A DNA stretch of 64,000 bases. Origin: Autumnicola tepida. Its GTDB lineage: Bacteria; Bacteroidota; Bacteroidia; Flavobacteriales; Flavobacteriaceae. The stretch covers positions 124,001-188,000 of the forward strand of contig NZ_JAVRHQ010000005.1 of NCBI RefSeq assembly GCF_031846485.1. Direction: 5' to 3'. Position numbers and translations under genes: made by a program. Below are positions 25,150 to 32,666 of this stretch, one piece after another. Every line of letters starts with the position of its first letter. Position 1 is the stretch's first letter. Under the pieces are notes generated by a model that saw only the letters and a program-made list of their open reading frames with translations, did not search any database and was not told the origin of the DNA.

Positions 25150-25911
25150 ATGAAAATTGTTGTTTCCCCGGCCAAAAGCCTGGATTATGAATCAAAATTA
25201 CCAACTACCCGCGGCACGCAACCGCAATTTTTAGAAACCACGGCAAAACTGAACCGGAAACTCGCCCGGATGACCAAGGTGGAGATTTCAAAGCTTATGG
25301 GAATAAGCGATAAGCTGGCAGACCTTAATTACACCCGTTACCAGGAGTTTGAAGAAGACCATAATAAGAAAAATTCCCGTCCTGCCATGTATGCCTTTGC
25401 CGGTGATGTGTACACCGGGCTGGATGCCTACAGCATTCCCACCAAGAAACTGGATAAACTTCAGGATACGCTAAGGATGCTCTCAGGTTTCTACGGAATA
25501 TTAAGGCCGCTGGACCTCATGCAGCCGTACCGCCTGGAAATGGGGACTTCTATGGGCATTGAAAGAAAAAAGAATTTATATGAAGTCTGGCAGAAAAAAG
25601 TAACCCAGGCATTGAATGATGAACTGGAAGATGATGAACTTTTTCTCAATCTGGCCAGTAACGAATATTTCAAGGCAATAGATGAGAAAGCTTTAAAAGT
25701 GCCGGTGATTTCTCCTGTTTTTAAAGATTATAAAAACGGGAAACTGAAGATTATCAGTTTTTACGCCAAAAAAGCCAGAGGTTCCATGGTGCGTTATATT
25801 ATAGATAAAGACGCCCGAAGCCTGGATGATATAAAAGGATATGATTATGACGATTACCGCTTTAGCGAAGAGCATACCGAAAAGGAATACGAACCGGTTT
25901 TTATTCGATAA
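25150..25911 (+). CDS. yaaA: Peroxide stress protein YaaA (DUF328)
   Basis: A 253-residue member of the YaaA family, which limits damage from peroxide by reducing free intracellular iron in E. coli and has DNA-binding ability. Typical features are MKIVVSPAKSLDYES at the N terminus, PAMYAFAGDVYTGLDA near 76-91, SGFYGILRPLDLMQPYRLEMGT near 111-132 and FYAKKARG near 197-204. A 7-codon earlier TTG start is less likely because the promoter box lies there. The next gene, across a tandem repeat, is a DNA glycosylase, which is a plausible stress partner. Confidence 0.93.
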   Translation: MKIVVSPAKSLDYESKLPTTRGTQPQFLETTAKLNRKLARMTKVEISKLMGISDKLADLNYTRYQEFEEDHNKKNSRPAMYAFAGDVYTGLDAYSIPTKKLDKLQDTLRMLSGFYGILRPLDLMQPYRLEMGTSMGIERKKNLYEVWQKKVTQALNDELEDDELFLNLASNEYFKAIDEKALKVPVISPVFKDYKNGKLKIISFYAKKARGSMVRYIIDKDARSLDDIKGYDYDDYRFSEEHTEKEYEPVFIR

Positions 25912-25951
25912 TTTTTCGGGATTTTTTTAGTATTATAGTCGATTTTAATTT

Positions 25952-26056
25952 CACACAACACACAACACACAACACACAACACACAACACACAACACACAA
26001 CACACAACACACAACACACAACACACAACACACAACACACAACACACAACACACAA
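25952..26056. repeat. Fifteen perfect tandem copies of a 7-bp unit (CACACAA)
   Basis: Fifteen uninterrupted copies of CACACAA span 105 bp, followed by CA. The unit has no T or G on the plus strand, so no frame contains a stop there. The array starts 40 bp after the yaaA stop and ends 5 bp before the first conserved residues of the uracil-DNA glycosylase family protein. Seven is not a multiple of three, and perfect arrays of this length change copy number readily. Confidence 0.97.
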
Positions 26057-26061
26057 CAGTT

Positions 26062-26721
26062 ATTTTTCACCACACCCATCCATACCGCCCGTTCATTCCT
26101 GAAAATGCCACTAAGCTGATTGTTGGTACTTTGCCCCCGCCACGCTTTACAAAAAGACAGTTAAGGGAAGGGGACGTAGATTTTTGCTACGGAAGCAGGG
26201 ATGGCTTGCTCTGGCTGGTGCTGGACAGGATCTTTGATATCGGGCTTAGGTTCGAAACCACTGAAGAAGCGGTACAGCACCGCAAGGAATGGTTAAAAAG
26301 CCGGGGCATCGGGATTTGCGATATGGTGGAAAGCAGCCGGCGCGAAAAGATTGATGCTTCAGATCTGGGGATGCAACAGGTAGAACTTCGAAATATGATC
26401 CAGATCCTGCGGGAAAATCCTGAAATCGATACGCTGCTTTTCACCGGCGGGAATAGCAAAAACGGACCGGAATATTTTTTCCGAAGACATTTAAAAGAAA
26501 TAGGCAGCGACATCAGGATGAAAGTGATTTCTAATGATGTGCCTAAAATTCATCAGTTTGTACTGGACGGGCGGCTTATTAAAACCGTATCCCTAACCGC
26601 ACCATCAGGTTCGGCCAACCGTGCCATTGGAAGTATGGAATTCTATAAGGAGATGAAAAAGAAAAACCCTGAATTCAATACCATTGATTTCAGGGTTCTA
26701 CAGTATAAAGAACATTTTTAA
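26062..26721 (+). CDS. Uracil-DNA glycosylase family protein, unusual start
   Basis: A glycosylase of the UDG superfamily that would remove uracil or other deaminated bases from DNA. The conserved sequence begins with HTHPYRPFIPENATKLIVGT, then the active-site type motif GTLPPPRF; further motifs are CYGS, TGGNSKNGPEYFFR and SLTAPSGSANRA. No ATG, GTG or TTG lies in frame before this conserved part; the first usable codon after the repeat is an ATT at 26062 (219 residues). The TTG at 26131 would delete the first 23 conserved residues. A lost start codon or initiation at ATT are the alternatives. Confidence 0.78.
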   Translation: MFHHTHPYRPFIPENATKLIVGTLPPPRFTKRQLREGDVDFCYGSRDGLLWLVLDRIFDIGLRFETTEEAVQHRKEWLKSRGIGICDMVESSRREKIDASDLGMQQVELRNMIQILRENPEIDTLLFTGGNSKNGPEYFFRRHLKEIGSDIRMKVISNDVPKIHQFVLDGRLIKTVSLTAPSGSANRAIGSMEFYKEMKKKNPEFNTIDFRVLQYKEHF

Positions 26722-26859
26722 CTATTGTTCCAACTGTTTCTTTTGGGTATCGGCCATGGTGGTTGGTTTTACCTTAAACTTTTTACGTTTAGGCCTTAAT
26801 TTACCATGTGTGCCGATCGCTGTTTTACCGCGTTTGGTTTTTTTATCGCCTCTGCCCAT
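26722..26859 (-). CDS. 30S ribosomal protein THX family
   Basis: A 45-residue, strongly basic protein, MGRGDKKTKRGKTAIGTHGK at the N terminus, then RPKRKKFKVKP. This is the bTHX pattern (small basic peptide in a cavity of the 30S head, first seen in Thermus) in the longer Bacteroidota form. The stop abuts the stop of the glycosylase gene on the other strand, and the ATG overlaps the stop of the upstream small gene (TAATG), so the two are coupled. Confidence 0.8.
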   Translation of the reverse strand: MGRGDKKTKRGKTAIGTHGKLRPKRKKFKVKPTTMADTQKKQLEQ

Positions 26860-27023
26860 TACTTAGATTCTCCTTTATTCTTTTGATCTTTAATAGTTCT
26901 TTCGTTTGTATCAAAATCGTTATGTTGTGCATCACGATCTCCCAGTTCGCCGCTAAGAGGGTCATTGTCACTTCTTCTGCGGTCTCTTTTCCCTCTGTGC
27001 TTATCTTCAATAGGTCCTCCCAT
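26859..27023 (-). CDS. Small hydrophilic protein upstream of the THX gene
   Basis: A 54-residue, highly charged protein (MGGPIEDKHRGKRDRRRSDN at its start) with no hydrophobic core, so probably disordered. I do not recognise it. It is kept as a gene because its stop codon shares a base with the THX start, its composition is protein-like and different from the shadow frames, and a compact spacing of this kind is typical of an operon. A role near the ribosome is a guess from context only. Confidence 0.55.
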   Translation of the reverse strand: MGGPIEDKHRGKRDRRRSDNDPLSGELGDRDAQHNDFDTNERTIKDQKNKGESK

Positions 27024-27100
27024 AATAGTTCTTTTTTAAATTTCACTCTAAGATAAGAAATGCCGTGACTTCCTGTTATTAAAATCCTGTTAGCATTAGG

Positions 27101-27868
27101 TTAAAGTCCTTTAACAAAATTCACAAAATCTGCAATTTTAGCGGTCCCGTTTTGGTTGAGGTGTTTAATAAACGCGCTCCCAATTATGGCGCCCTTGGCG
27201 TATCGCGTTGCCTGCTGAAAGGTCTCATTATCGCTAATCCCAAAACCTACGATCTGCGGATTTTTCAGCTTCATTCCATCAATCCTTTTAAAATACGCCT
27301 TTGTCTCTTCGCTGAAGCCCCTGGTAGAGCCGGTAACGCTGGCGGTACTCACCATATAAATGAAGCCGTTGGAAACAGAATCTATAAATTTTATTCTTTC
27401 TTCGGAAGTTTGCGGAGTGATGAGAAAAATATTCTGAAGCCCGTGCGCTTCAAAAATCGCCTTGTATTCTTCATTATAAACATCTACCGGAAGATCGGGA
27501 ATAATGAGCCCGTCAATGCCAGTTTCTTCACATTTCTGGCAGAATTTCTCCACGCCATACTGAAGGATAGGGTTAAAATAGCCCATAATGATCAGCGGGA
27601 TTTCCACGGAATCCCGGATTCCTTCCAGCTGTTTGAAAAGTCGGTTGGTGGTCATTCCTCTTTTTAGTGCCTTCGTAGAACTTTCCTGAATAGTAGGCCC
27701 GTCGGCCAGCGGATCGCTAAAGGGCAAACCAATTTCAATAAAATCCACCCCGCTTCGTTCCAGGTCTTTTATAATTTTTATCGTGTCTTCGGGTTCAGGG
27801 TATCCCGCGGTAAAATATATGGAAAGCAGTTTCTTGTCTTCCTGCAGTTTTTTGCTAATTCTGTTCAT
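27101..27868 (-). CDS. trpA: Tryptophan synthase alpha subunit
   Basis: Cleaves indole-3-glycerol phosphate to indole, which is channelled to TrpB. The start MNRISKKL gives 255 residues. Catalytic Glu45 is in FIEIGLPFSDPLADGP, with Asp56 as the second catalytic residue. The phosphate-binding loop includes GFGISDNE near 206 and GAIIGSAF near 225. It is the last gene of the trp operon. An earlier in-frame ATG adds MTKKFKK and is less likely. Confidence 0.96.
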   Translation of the reverse strand: MNRISKKLQEDKKLLSIYFTAGYPEPEDTIKIIKDLERSGVDFIEIGLPFSDPLADGPTIQESSTKALKRGMTTNRLFKQLEGIRDSVEIPLIIMGYFNPILQYGVEKFCQKCEETGIDGLIIPDLPVDVYNEEYKAIFEAHGLQNIFLITPQTSEERIKFIDSVSNGFIYMVSTASVTGSTRGFSEETKAYFKRIDGMKLKNPQIVGFGISDNETFQQATRYAKGAIIGSAFIKHLNQNGTAKIADFVNFVKGL

Positions 27869-27948
27869 TTTCTTAAACTTTTTCGTCATTCTGAACTTGT
27901 TCCAGAATCTATAAAGTTAAAAGCTGAGATAAATTCAGCTTGAGGATT

Positions 27949-29130
27949 TTATAAATTGAAATAATCAATATAAGTATTCAGGTCTTTATCTCCCCGGCCG
28001 GAGAGGTTTACCACCACAATCTCGTCTTTTTTAAATTTTCGGTCTTCAAAAATGGCCAGGGCGTGGGAGGTTTCAATTGCCGGGATAATTCCTTCCAGTT
28101 TTGCCAGTTCCAGGCCGGCTTTCATTGCGGCTTCATCGGTGATGGAAATGAATTCCCCGCGGCCGCTTCGGAACAAATTCGCGTGCATTGGCCCCACACC
28201 GGGATAATCCAGGCCGGCAGAAATGGAATAGGGTTCGGTAATCTGCCCGTCTTCGGTTTGCATGAGCAAAGTTTTGCTGCCGTGAATAATGCCTTCTTTG
28301 CCCAAAGCTGAAGTCGCCGCGCTCTCGCCGCTTTGTATGCCTTTCCCGGCAGCTTCCACGGCAATAATACCTACTTCCGGGGTATCCATATAATGAAAAT
28401 ATGCCCCCGCGGCATTGCTGCCACCGCCCACACATGCCACAACATAATCGGGGTTTTCGCGGTTTTCCTTTTCTTTAAGCTGAAGCTTTATTTCTTCTGA
28501 AATCACCGCCTGGAACCGCGCCACCATATCAGGATAGGGATGCGGCCCAACCACCGATCCTATGATATAATGTGTATCTATCGGATTGTTAATCCAGTCG
28601 CGAATGGCTTCATTGGTGGCGTCTTTAAGCGTGCGGCTACCCGATTTTGCCGGAACAACTTTTGCGCCCAGCATCTTCATACGGGCAACATTTGGTGCCT
28701 GCCGCTCAATATCGATCTCGCCCATATACACAATGCACTCGATTCCCATTAAAGCGCAAACTGTGGCAGTGGCCACGCCATGCTGCCCGGCGCCGGTTTC
28801 GGCAATTATCCGGTTTTTGCCAAGGCGCTTCGCCATTAAAATCTGCCCGATAGTGTTGTTCACTTTATGTGCGCCGGTATGGCAAAGGTCTTCCCTTTTT
28901 AAATAGACTTTCGCATTGTACTTTTTGCTGAACCGTTCCGCATAATAAAGCGGGGTGGGGCGCCCCACATAATCTTTCAGCAGGGCTTTAAATTCTTTTT
29001 GAAAGGATTCCTCTTTCATAATATCAAGGTACTGCGAACGCAGTTCCTCTACATTTGGATAAAGCATTTCGGGGATATACGCGCCGCCAAACTCGCCGTA
29101 GTATCCTTTTTCGTTTGCCTGGTAGGTCAT
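27949..29130 (-). CDS. trpB: Tryptophan synthase beta subunit
   Basis: Condenses indole with serine to tryptophan, PLP-dependent, in an alpha2-beta2 complex with TrpA. It has 393 residues. HTGAHKVNN at 84-92 contains the PLP lysine (Lys89); GGGSNAAGAYF near 230-240 binds the PLP phosphate. The glutamate in AETGAGQHGV (near 111) is the catalytic residue of the family. It lies 80 bp upstream of trpA and 183 bp downstream of trpF, with two inverted repeats in the latter gap. Confidence 0.97.
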   Translation of the reverse strand: MTYQANEKGYYGEFGGAYIPEMLYPNVEELRSQYLDIMKEESFQKEFKALLKDYVGRPTPLYYAERFSKKYNAKVYLKREDLCHTGAHKVNNTIGQILMAKRLGKNRIIAETGAGQHGVATATVCALMGIECIVYMGEIDIERQAPNVARMKMLGAKVVPAKSGSRTLKDATNEAIRDWINNPIDTHYIIGSVVGPHPYPDMVARFQAVISEEIKLQLKEKENRENPDYVVACVGGGSNAAGAYFHYMDTPEVGIIAVEAAGKGIQSGESAATSALGKEGIIHGSKTLLMQTEDGQITEPYSISAGLDYPGVGPMHANLFRSGRGEFISITDEAAMKAGLELAKLEGIIPAIETSHALAIFEDRKFKKDEIVVVNLSGRGDKDLNTYIDYFNL

Positions 29131-29148
29131 ATTGTTCTTTTTGTCTAT

Positions 29149-29175
29149 CCTGCAAGGTCTTTAAGACCTTGTAGG
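29149..29175. repeat. 27-bp palindromic repeat, copy 1
   Basis: CCTGCAAGGTCTTTAAGACC followed by TTGTAGG: an inverted repeat with AAGGTCTT/AAGACCTT arms, able to form a hairpin. A second copy with one base change starts 132 bp on. Similar repeats are, from memory, dispersed in flavobacterial genomes. Confidence 0.8.
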
Positions 29176-29280
29176 TTTAGTTGAGTTAAAATTTTTGCCG
29201 AAGAATCTTTAAATAGTTGAAGTTTTTCTACACTTTTCACTACCTGATTACATCTATTTTCTTAGTTTCCTGTTGGAAAT

Positions 29281-29307
29281 CCTGCAAGGTCTCTAAGACC
29301 TTGTAGG
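29281..29307. repeat. 27-bp palindromic repeat, copy 2
   Basis: Same sequence as copy 1 except CTCT for CTTT in the centre. The two copies are in direct orientation in the trpF-trpB gap. Confidence 0.8.
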
Positions 29308-29313
29308 TCATAT

Positions 29314-29988
29314 TTATTCAATTTTCAGCATTCTTTGTTTAAAGCTCTTCAGTGTTTCGGCATTTTTTAATCCGGGTGCGTCTTCAAACCTGCTGTTTAA
29401 ATCTATGGCATACAGCAATTCTTCTTTTTTATTTTGCTGAAACCATTCCGCGAGCTTTTTTATTTCTTCAGCTTCATCAGGCCCAATCCCTCCGCTAAGG
29501 AAAAATGGAATAGTTGAAGGATATTTTTTTAAAACTTTCCAGTTAAAGGTAATTCCGTTGCCGCCTTTATTTTTGCCTTTGGTATCAAAAAGGAAATAAT
29601 TTACAACCGACTCAAAATCCTTTAAAACTGCAAAATCGAATTCATCTTTTACCGAAAAGACCTTGATAATTTCCACATTATTATCCTGCAGCCTTTTTTT
29701 TAGCTCATGGCAGAAAACAGCCGATTCTCCTCCATGCAGCTGAATGGCCTGCAGCTGGTATTCTTCAATTTTATTCAGAATAAAATCTATAGATGCATTA
29801 ACAAAAACTCCTGTTTTTTTTACTTCTGAAGATACCTCCGGAATTTTTTCCTCAACAAAACGGGGAGATTTTTCGTAAAATATCAGCCCCATATAATCTG
29901 GCTGGAGCTTTATGATTTCCCGAATATTTTCCGGGTTTTTCATTCCGCAGATTTTAAGCTTTAAAGAACGGGGTTCAGAAGAATTCAT
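29314..29988 (-). CDS. trpF: Phosphoribosylanthranilate isomerase
   Basis: Converts phosphoribosylanthranilate to carboxyphenylaminodeoxyribulose phosphate in tryptophan synthesis. It has 224 residues. The general base Cys14 is in LKICGMKNPENI, and the acid Asp is in FLFDTKGKNKGGNG near 129-142, followed by PFFLSGGIGPDEAEE. The usual TrpF is about 205 residues; the difference is at both ends. It is separated from trpC by a toxin-antitoxin pair. Confidence 0.94.
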   Translation of the reverse strand: MNSSEPRSLKLKICGMKNPENIREIIKLQPDYMGLIFYEKSPRFVEEKIPEVSSEVKKTGVFVNASIDFILNKIEEYQLQAIQLHGGESAVFCHELKKRLQDNNVEIIKVFSVKDEFDFAVLKDFESVVNYFLFDTKGKNKGGNGITFNWKVLKKYPSTIPFFLSGGIGPDEAEEIKKLAEWFQQNKKEELLYAIDLNSRFEDAPGLKNAETLKSFKQRMLKIE

Positions 29989-30014
29989 ATTGATGTTGTC
30001 TTTCAGTAATTAAT

Positions 30015-30428
30015 CTACGCTTTAGCCAAAAGTTCTTTCGCCGTAAGCACCGGTATTTTGGAATTTCTGAAATCTTTCAGGTTTCTGCTAATTATGATGC
30101 TGTGCTGAAACTCCAGGGCAGTATAATACTGCATTGCATCTTCAAAATCATTAAAATCCTTATCGTTAAGGGCCAGTTCTATAATTTTATCATTTAGCGG
30201 TAACACCTCAACCAGCACTTTGAATTTGCGCAAAATGAATTTAGCTTCATTCGTCGATTTCAACCGGGAAAGGATGTAATGAGTATTTGCAAAGCTGAGA
30301 GAGGAAATCGCTAATTTCAATTCACCTTTGTCAGCAAGGGAAAACATTTGGGCGGCTGCGGCATAAAAGGGGTTTCTCTTTGCCAATAGATCTAAAATGA
30401 TGTTCGTGTCTATAAACAGCCTCTTCAT
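30015..30428 (-). CDS. PIN domain ribonuclease toxin (VapC-like)
   Basis: A 137-residue PIN domain protein. The first acidic residue is Asp7 in FIDTNIILDLL; NDFEDAMQYYTA near 95-106 has the next acidic residues, and IISRNLKDFRNSKIPV is the usual end of the domain. PIN toxins cleave RNA with a metal-bound acidic cluster. It overlaps the upstream antitoxin by 4 bp (ATGA), the standard arrangement. The pair lies inside the trp operon on the same strand. Confidence 0.88.
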   Translation of the reverse strand: MKRLFIDTNIILDLLAKRNPFYAAAAQMFSLADKGELKLAISSLSFANTHYILSRLKSTNEAKFILRKFKVLVEVLPLNDKIIELALNDKDFNDFEDAMQYYTALEFQHSIIISRNLKDFRNSKIPVLTAKELLAKA

Positions 30429-30670
30429 TTATACTTATGTGTTAAATATTCTCCATATTCCTTTTTGTAGTCAAAATCTGCATCAACATTTATAACTCCA
30501 GATAGGCTCTCCACAAGAGGAGTGATATTTAAATTCTTTTCATCTGATTCTATAACGGCAGCAAGATAACATTCAACCATTCTTGAAAGGCTGGTGTTAT
30601 GAGCACTGACATATTTCTTGGCTTTTTCAATTACTGCTTTATTAAGGCTTAAGGTGAGCTTAGTATCCAT
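30425..30670 (-). CDS. Ribbon-helix-helix-like antitoxin, DUF6364 type
   Basis: An 81-residue protein: a short strand KLTLSLNKAVIEKAKKYVSAH and SLSRMVECYL match the ribbon-helix-helix antitoxins annotated as DUF6364 that pair with PIN toxins in Bacteroidota. The C-terminal part (LSGVINVDADFDYKKEYGEY) should block the toxin. It starts 46 bp after the trpC stop, with a promoter-like TATATTTA and short inverted repeats before it, so it may be both autoregulated and read through from trp. Confidence 0.82.
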   Translation of the reverse strand: MDTKLTLSLNKAVIEKAKKYVSAHNTSLSRMVECYLAAVIESDEKNLNITPLVESLSGVINVDADFDYKKEYGEYLTHKYK

Positions 30671-30680
30671 GCTTCAAACA

Positions 30681-30714
30681 TTTACGTGTAAATATAATAA
30701 TCCTGTACGTAAAA
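30681..30714 (-). promoter_or_regulatory. Putative promoter/operator of the toxin-antitoxin pair
   Basis: A minus-strand TATATTTA (30689-30696) near TAnnTTTG is flanked by inverted repeats TTTACgtGTAAA (30681-30692) and TGTACGTAAA (about 30704-30713). This would fit autoregulation by the antitoxin, but is untested. Confidence 0.4.
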
Positions 30715-30716
30715 AA

Positions 30717-31502
30717 CTATTCTTTCAAGCTCCTTATAAACTCTGCCGCGCTCTTCCCCGGATGATCAGTTTTCATAAAATTTTCACCAATCAGGAAGCC
30801 TTTATAGCCATAATTTTTAAGATCTTTTATGGTCTCTACAGAACTGATGCCGCTTTCGGAAACTTTTACAAATTCATCAGGGATTTTTTCTGAAAGCGAT
30901 TTGCTGATATTGGTGCTTACTTCAAAAGTCTTTAAATTCCTGTTGTTTACCCCCAGCATGTCAAGGCTTGGCATAACAGATTTTTCAAGTTCCTCTTCGT
31001 TATGGACCTCAAGTAAAACGTCCAGGTACAGGCTTTTGGCAAATTCTGAAAGTTGTTTGATCTGTGGCCTTTCCAGCACCGCGGCAATCAGTAAGATTAC
31101 ATCTGCGCCGTAAGCTTTAGCTTCCAGAAGCTGGTATTCATCAATTATAAACTCCTTTCTCAAAATAGGCATTTTTACACTGGCCCTGGCAAAAAGCAAA
31201 TCTTCCAGCGAACCCCCAAAATATTTGCCATCGGTAAGCACCGACATTCCTGATACCCCGGCTTTTTCGTAACCTTTGGCCACATCTTCCACATTCAGGT
31301 TTTGGTTTATAACCGATTTGGATGGTGACCTTCTTTTATGTTCGGCAATAATTCCCGTTTTGCTATTGATTAAGGCTTTGGCAAGAGAAACGGTTTTTCT
31401 GTCTAAAAGTACCGATTTCTCCAGCTGTGAAGCCGGGGTTATTGATTTCTTAAGAATAACTTCTTTGCGCTTATCTGCTACTATTTTATCTAAGATGTTC
31501 AT
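30717..31502 (-). CDS. trpC: Indole-3-glycerol phosphate synthase
   Basis: Closes the indole ring of the tryptophan pathway. It has 261 residues. Landmarks are IIAEHKRRSPSKSVIN near 51-66 (catalytic Lys), VSVLTDGKYFGGSLEDL near 84-100, ILRKEFIIDEYQLLEAKAYGAD near 113-134, and GVNNRNLKTFEV near 182 with KVSESGIS near 210. It is monofunctional, not fused to TrpF. It lies 124 bp downstream of trpD; the gap holds dispersed repeats. Confidence 0.95.
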   Translation of the reverse strand: MNILDKIVADKRKEVILKKSITPASQLEKSVLLDRKTVSLAKALINSKTGIIAEHKRRSPSKSVINQNLNVEDVAKGYEKAGVSGMSVLTDGKYFGGSLEDLLFARASVKMPILRKEFIIDEYQLLEAKAYGADVILLIAAVLERPQIKQLSEFAKSLYLDVLLEVHNEEELEKSVMPSLDMLGVNNRNLKTFEVSTNISKSLSEKIPDEFVKVSESGISSVETIKDLKNYGYKGFLIGENFMKTDHPGKSAAEFIRSLKE

Positions 31503-31540
31503 TATTCCTTTTTATTAATTCTGCAATGGCGCAGCACTTG

Positions 31541-31612
31541 TTCTCGACTGCGCTCGAACTGACAATCGTTTTCGACTGCCCGTCTGCCGGCCAGGCAGGC
31601 TCCAACTGACAG
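31541..31612. repeat. Two related imperfect repeats between trpD and trpC
   Basis: TTCTCGACTGCGCTCGAACTGACA (31541-31564, quoted here as positions with key words CGACTGCG and AACTGACA) and a second version with an inserted palindrome CTGCCGGCCAGGCAG (31570-31611) ending CCAACTGACA. They look like dispersed intergenic repeats of flavobacteria; the family name is not known to me. Confidence 0.55.
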
Positions 31613-31626
31613 CTTAGGGCGGGTTC

Positions 31627-32619
31627 TTATTTACTCAGTTCCTGTAATTTCTTAAGTGCATTTAAACCTTTGCCGGATTTTAGAGATTCCCGGGCTTTTT
31701 CAAAACCCTCTTTGGGAGAAATATTTTGCGCAGTGGCAATAGCCATTCCGGCATTTGCACAAACCACATTGTTCTGGGCCTCGGTTCCTTTGCCGCCGAG
31801 AATGTTTATAAAGATCTCCGCGGAACTTTCTATAGATCCGCCGCCGGCAATTTGCGAAGGATCAAGTTTTTCGACTTCAAAATCCTCGGGGCCAATCATG
31901 GCTTCAGAATTATTGGAAATGGTCTTTGTTTTTCCGGTTAAGGAAATTTCATCGTAGCCATCCAGCGCGTGCAAAATGGTGAAATTCTTATCGGTGTTTT
32001 GATAAAGATAGCCGTACATCCTGGCTAGTTCCAGGTTGAATACACCCACCAGCTGGTTCTGCGGAAAAGCCGGATTTACCATAGGCCCCAGCATGTTAAA
32101 AAAGGTTTTTACGGCCAAAGATTTCCTTACCGGCGCCACATTTTTCATGGCAGGGTGGAAGAGGGGAGCATGTAAAATGCATATTCCCGCCTGGTCGATA
32201 CACCTTTCCAGAAATTCAGGGTTATTGCTGAATTTTATGCCCAGGTGTTCCATCACATTGGAACTCCCGCTTACCGAAGAAACCCCGTAATTACCATGTT
32301 TGGCCACGTTTACTCCCGCGCCGGCAGTTACAAAGGAGGCTGTGGTAGAGATATTGAAGGTGTTTTTGCCATCGCCCCCGGTGCCGCACAGGTCTATGGG
32401 ATTATAGTCTTTTAAATCTATGGCAATGCAAAGTTCGAGCAGGGCATCCCTAAAACCTTCCAGTTCTTCAATGGTAATGCTCCGCATCATATAAACCGTT
32501 AGAAAAGCGGCAATCTGATTGCTGTTATAGTCCCCGTCAGAAATATTGAAAAGCACCTGTTTGGCTTCTTCCTTGGAGATGGTTTCGTGGTTTATGAGTC
32601 GGTTTAGTAGTTCTTTCAT
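31627..32619 (-). CDS. trpD: Anthranilate phosphoribosyltransferase
   Basis: Joins anthranilate and PRPP. It has 330 residues. GTGGDGKNTFNIST near 79-92 is the PRPP-binding loop, KHGNYGVSSVSGSSNVME near 107-124 includes the metal- and substrate-binding residues, and HPAMKNVAPVR near 155-165 binds anthranilate. It follows trpG by 47 bp and is monofunctional, not fused to TrpG. Confidence 0.96.
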   Translation of the reverse strand: MKELLNRLINHETISKEEAKQVLFNISDGDYNSNQIAAFLTVYMMRSITIEELEGFRDALLELCIAIDLKDYNPIDLCGTGGDGKNTFNISTTASFVTAGAGVNVAKHGNYGVSSVSGSSNVMEHLGIKFSNNPEFLERCIDQAGICILHAPLFHPAMKNVAPVRKSLAVKTFFNMLGPMVNPAFPQNQLVGVFNLELARMYGYLYQNTDKNFTILHALDGYDEISLTGKTKTISNNSEAMIGPEDFEVEKLDPSQIAGGGSIESSAEIFINILGGKGTEAQNNVVCANAGMAIATAQNISPKEGFEKARESLKSGKGLNALKKLQELSK

Positions 32620-32666
32620 AATTCCTCTCGTTGTTTCTTTGTAAAAAGAACAACAAGGTTTTTTTA

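Noticed and set aside
25854..26054. Minus-strand reading frame of 66 codons with a repeated CCVLCVV pattern
   Set aside because: It is a by-product of the 7-bp tandem repeat on the plus strand, which lacks stops in any frame. The Cys-rich periodicity only reflects the repeat.
25952..26056. Tandem repeat as a possible CRISPR array
   Set aside because: The unit is 7 bp with no spacers and no cas genes nearby.
26843..27046. A 67-codon minus-strand frame over the small hydrophilic gene
   Set aside because: It is another frame of the same DNA. The 54-residue frame is preferred because its stop codon shares a base with the THX start.
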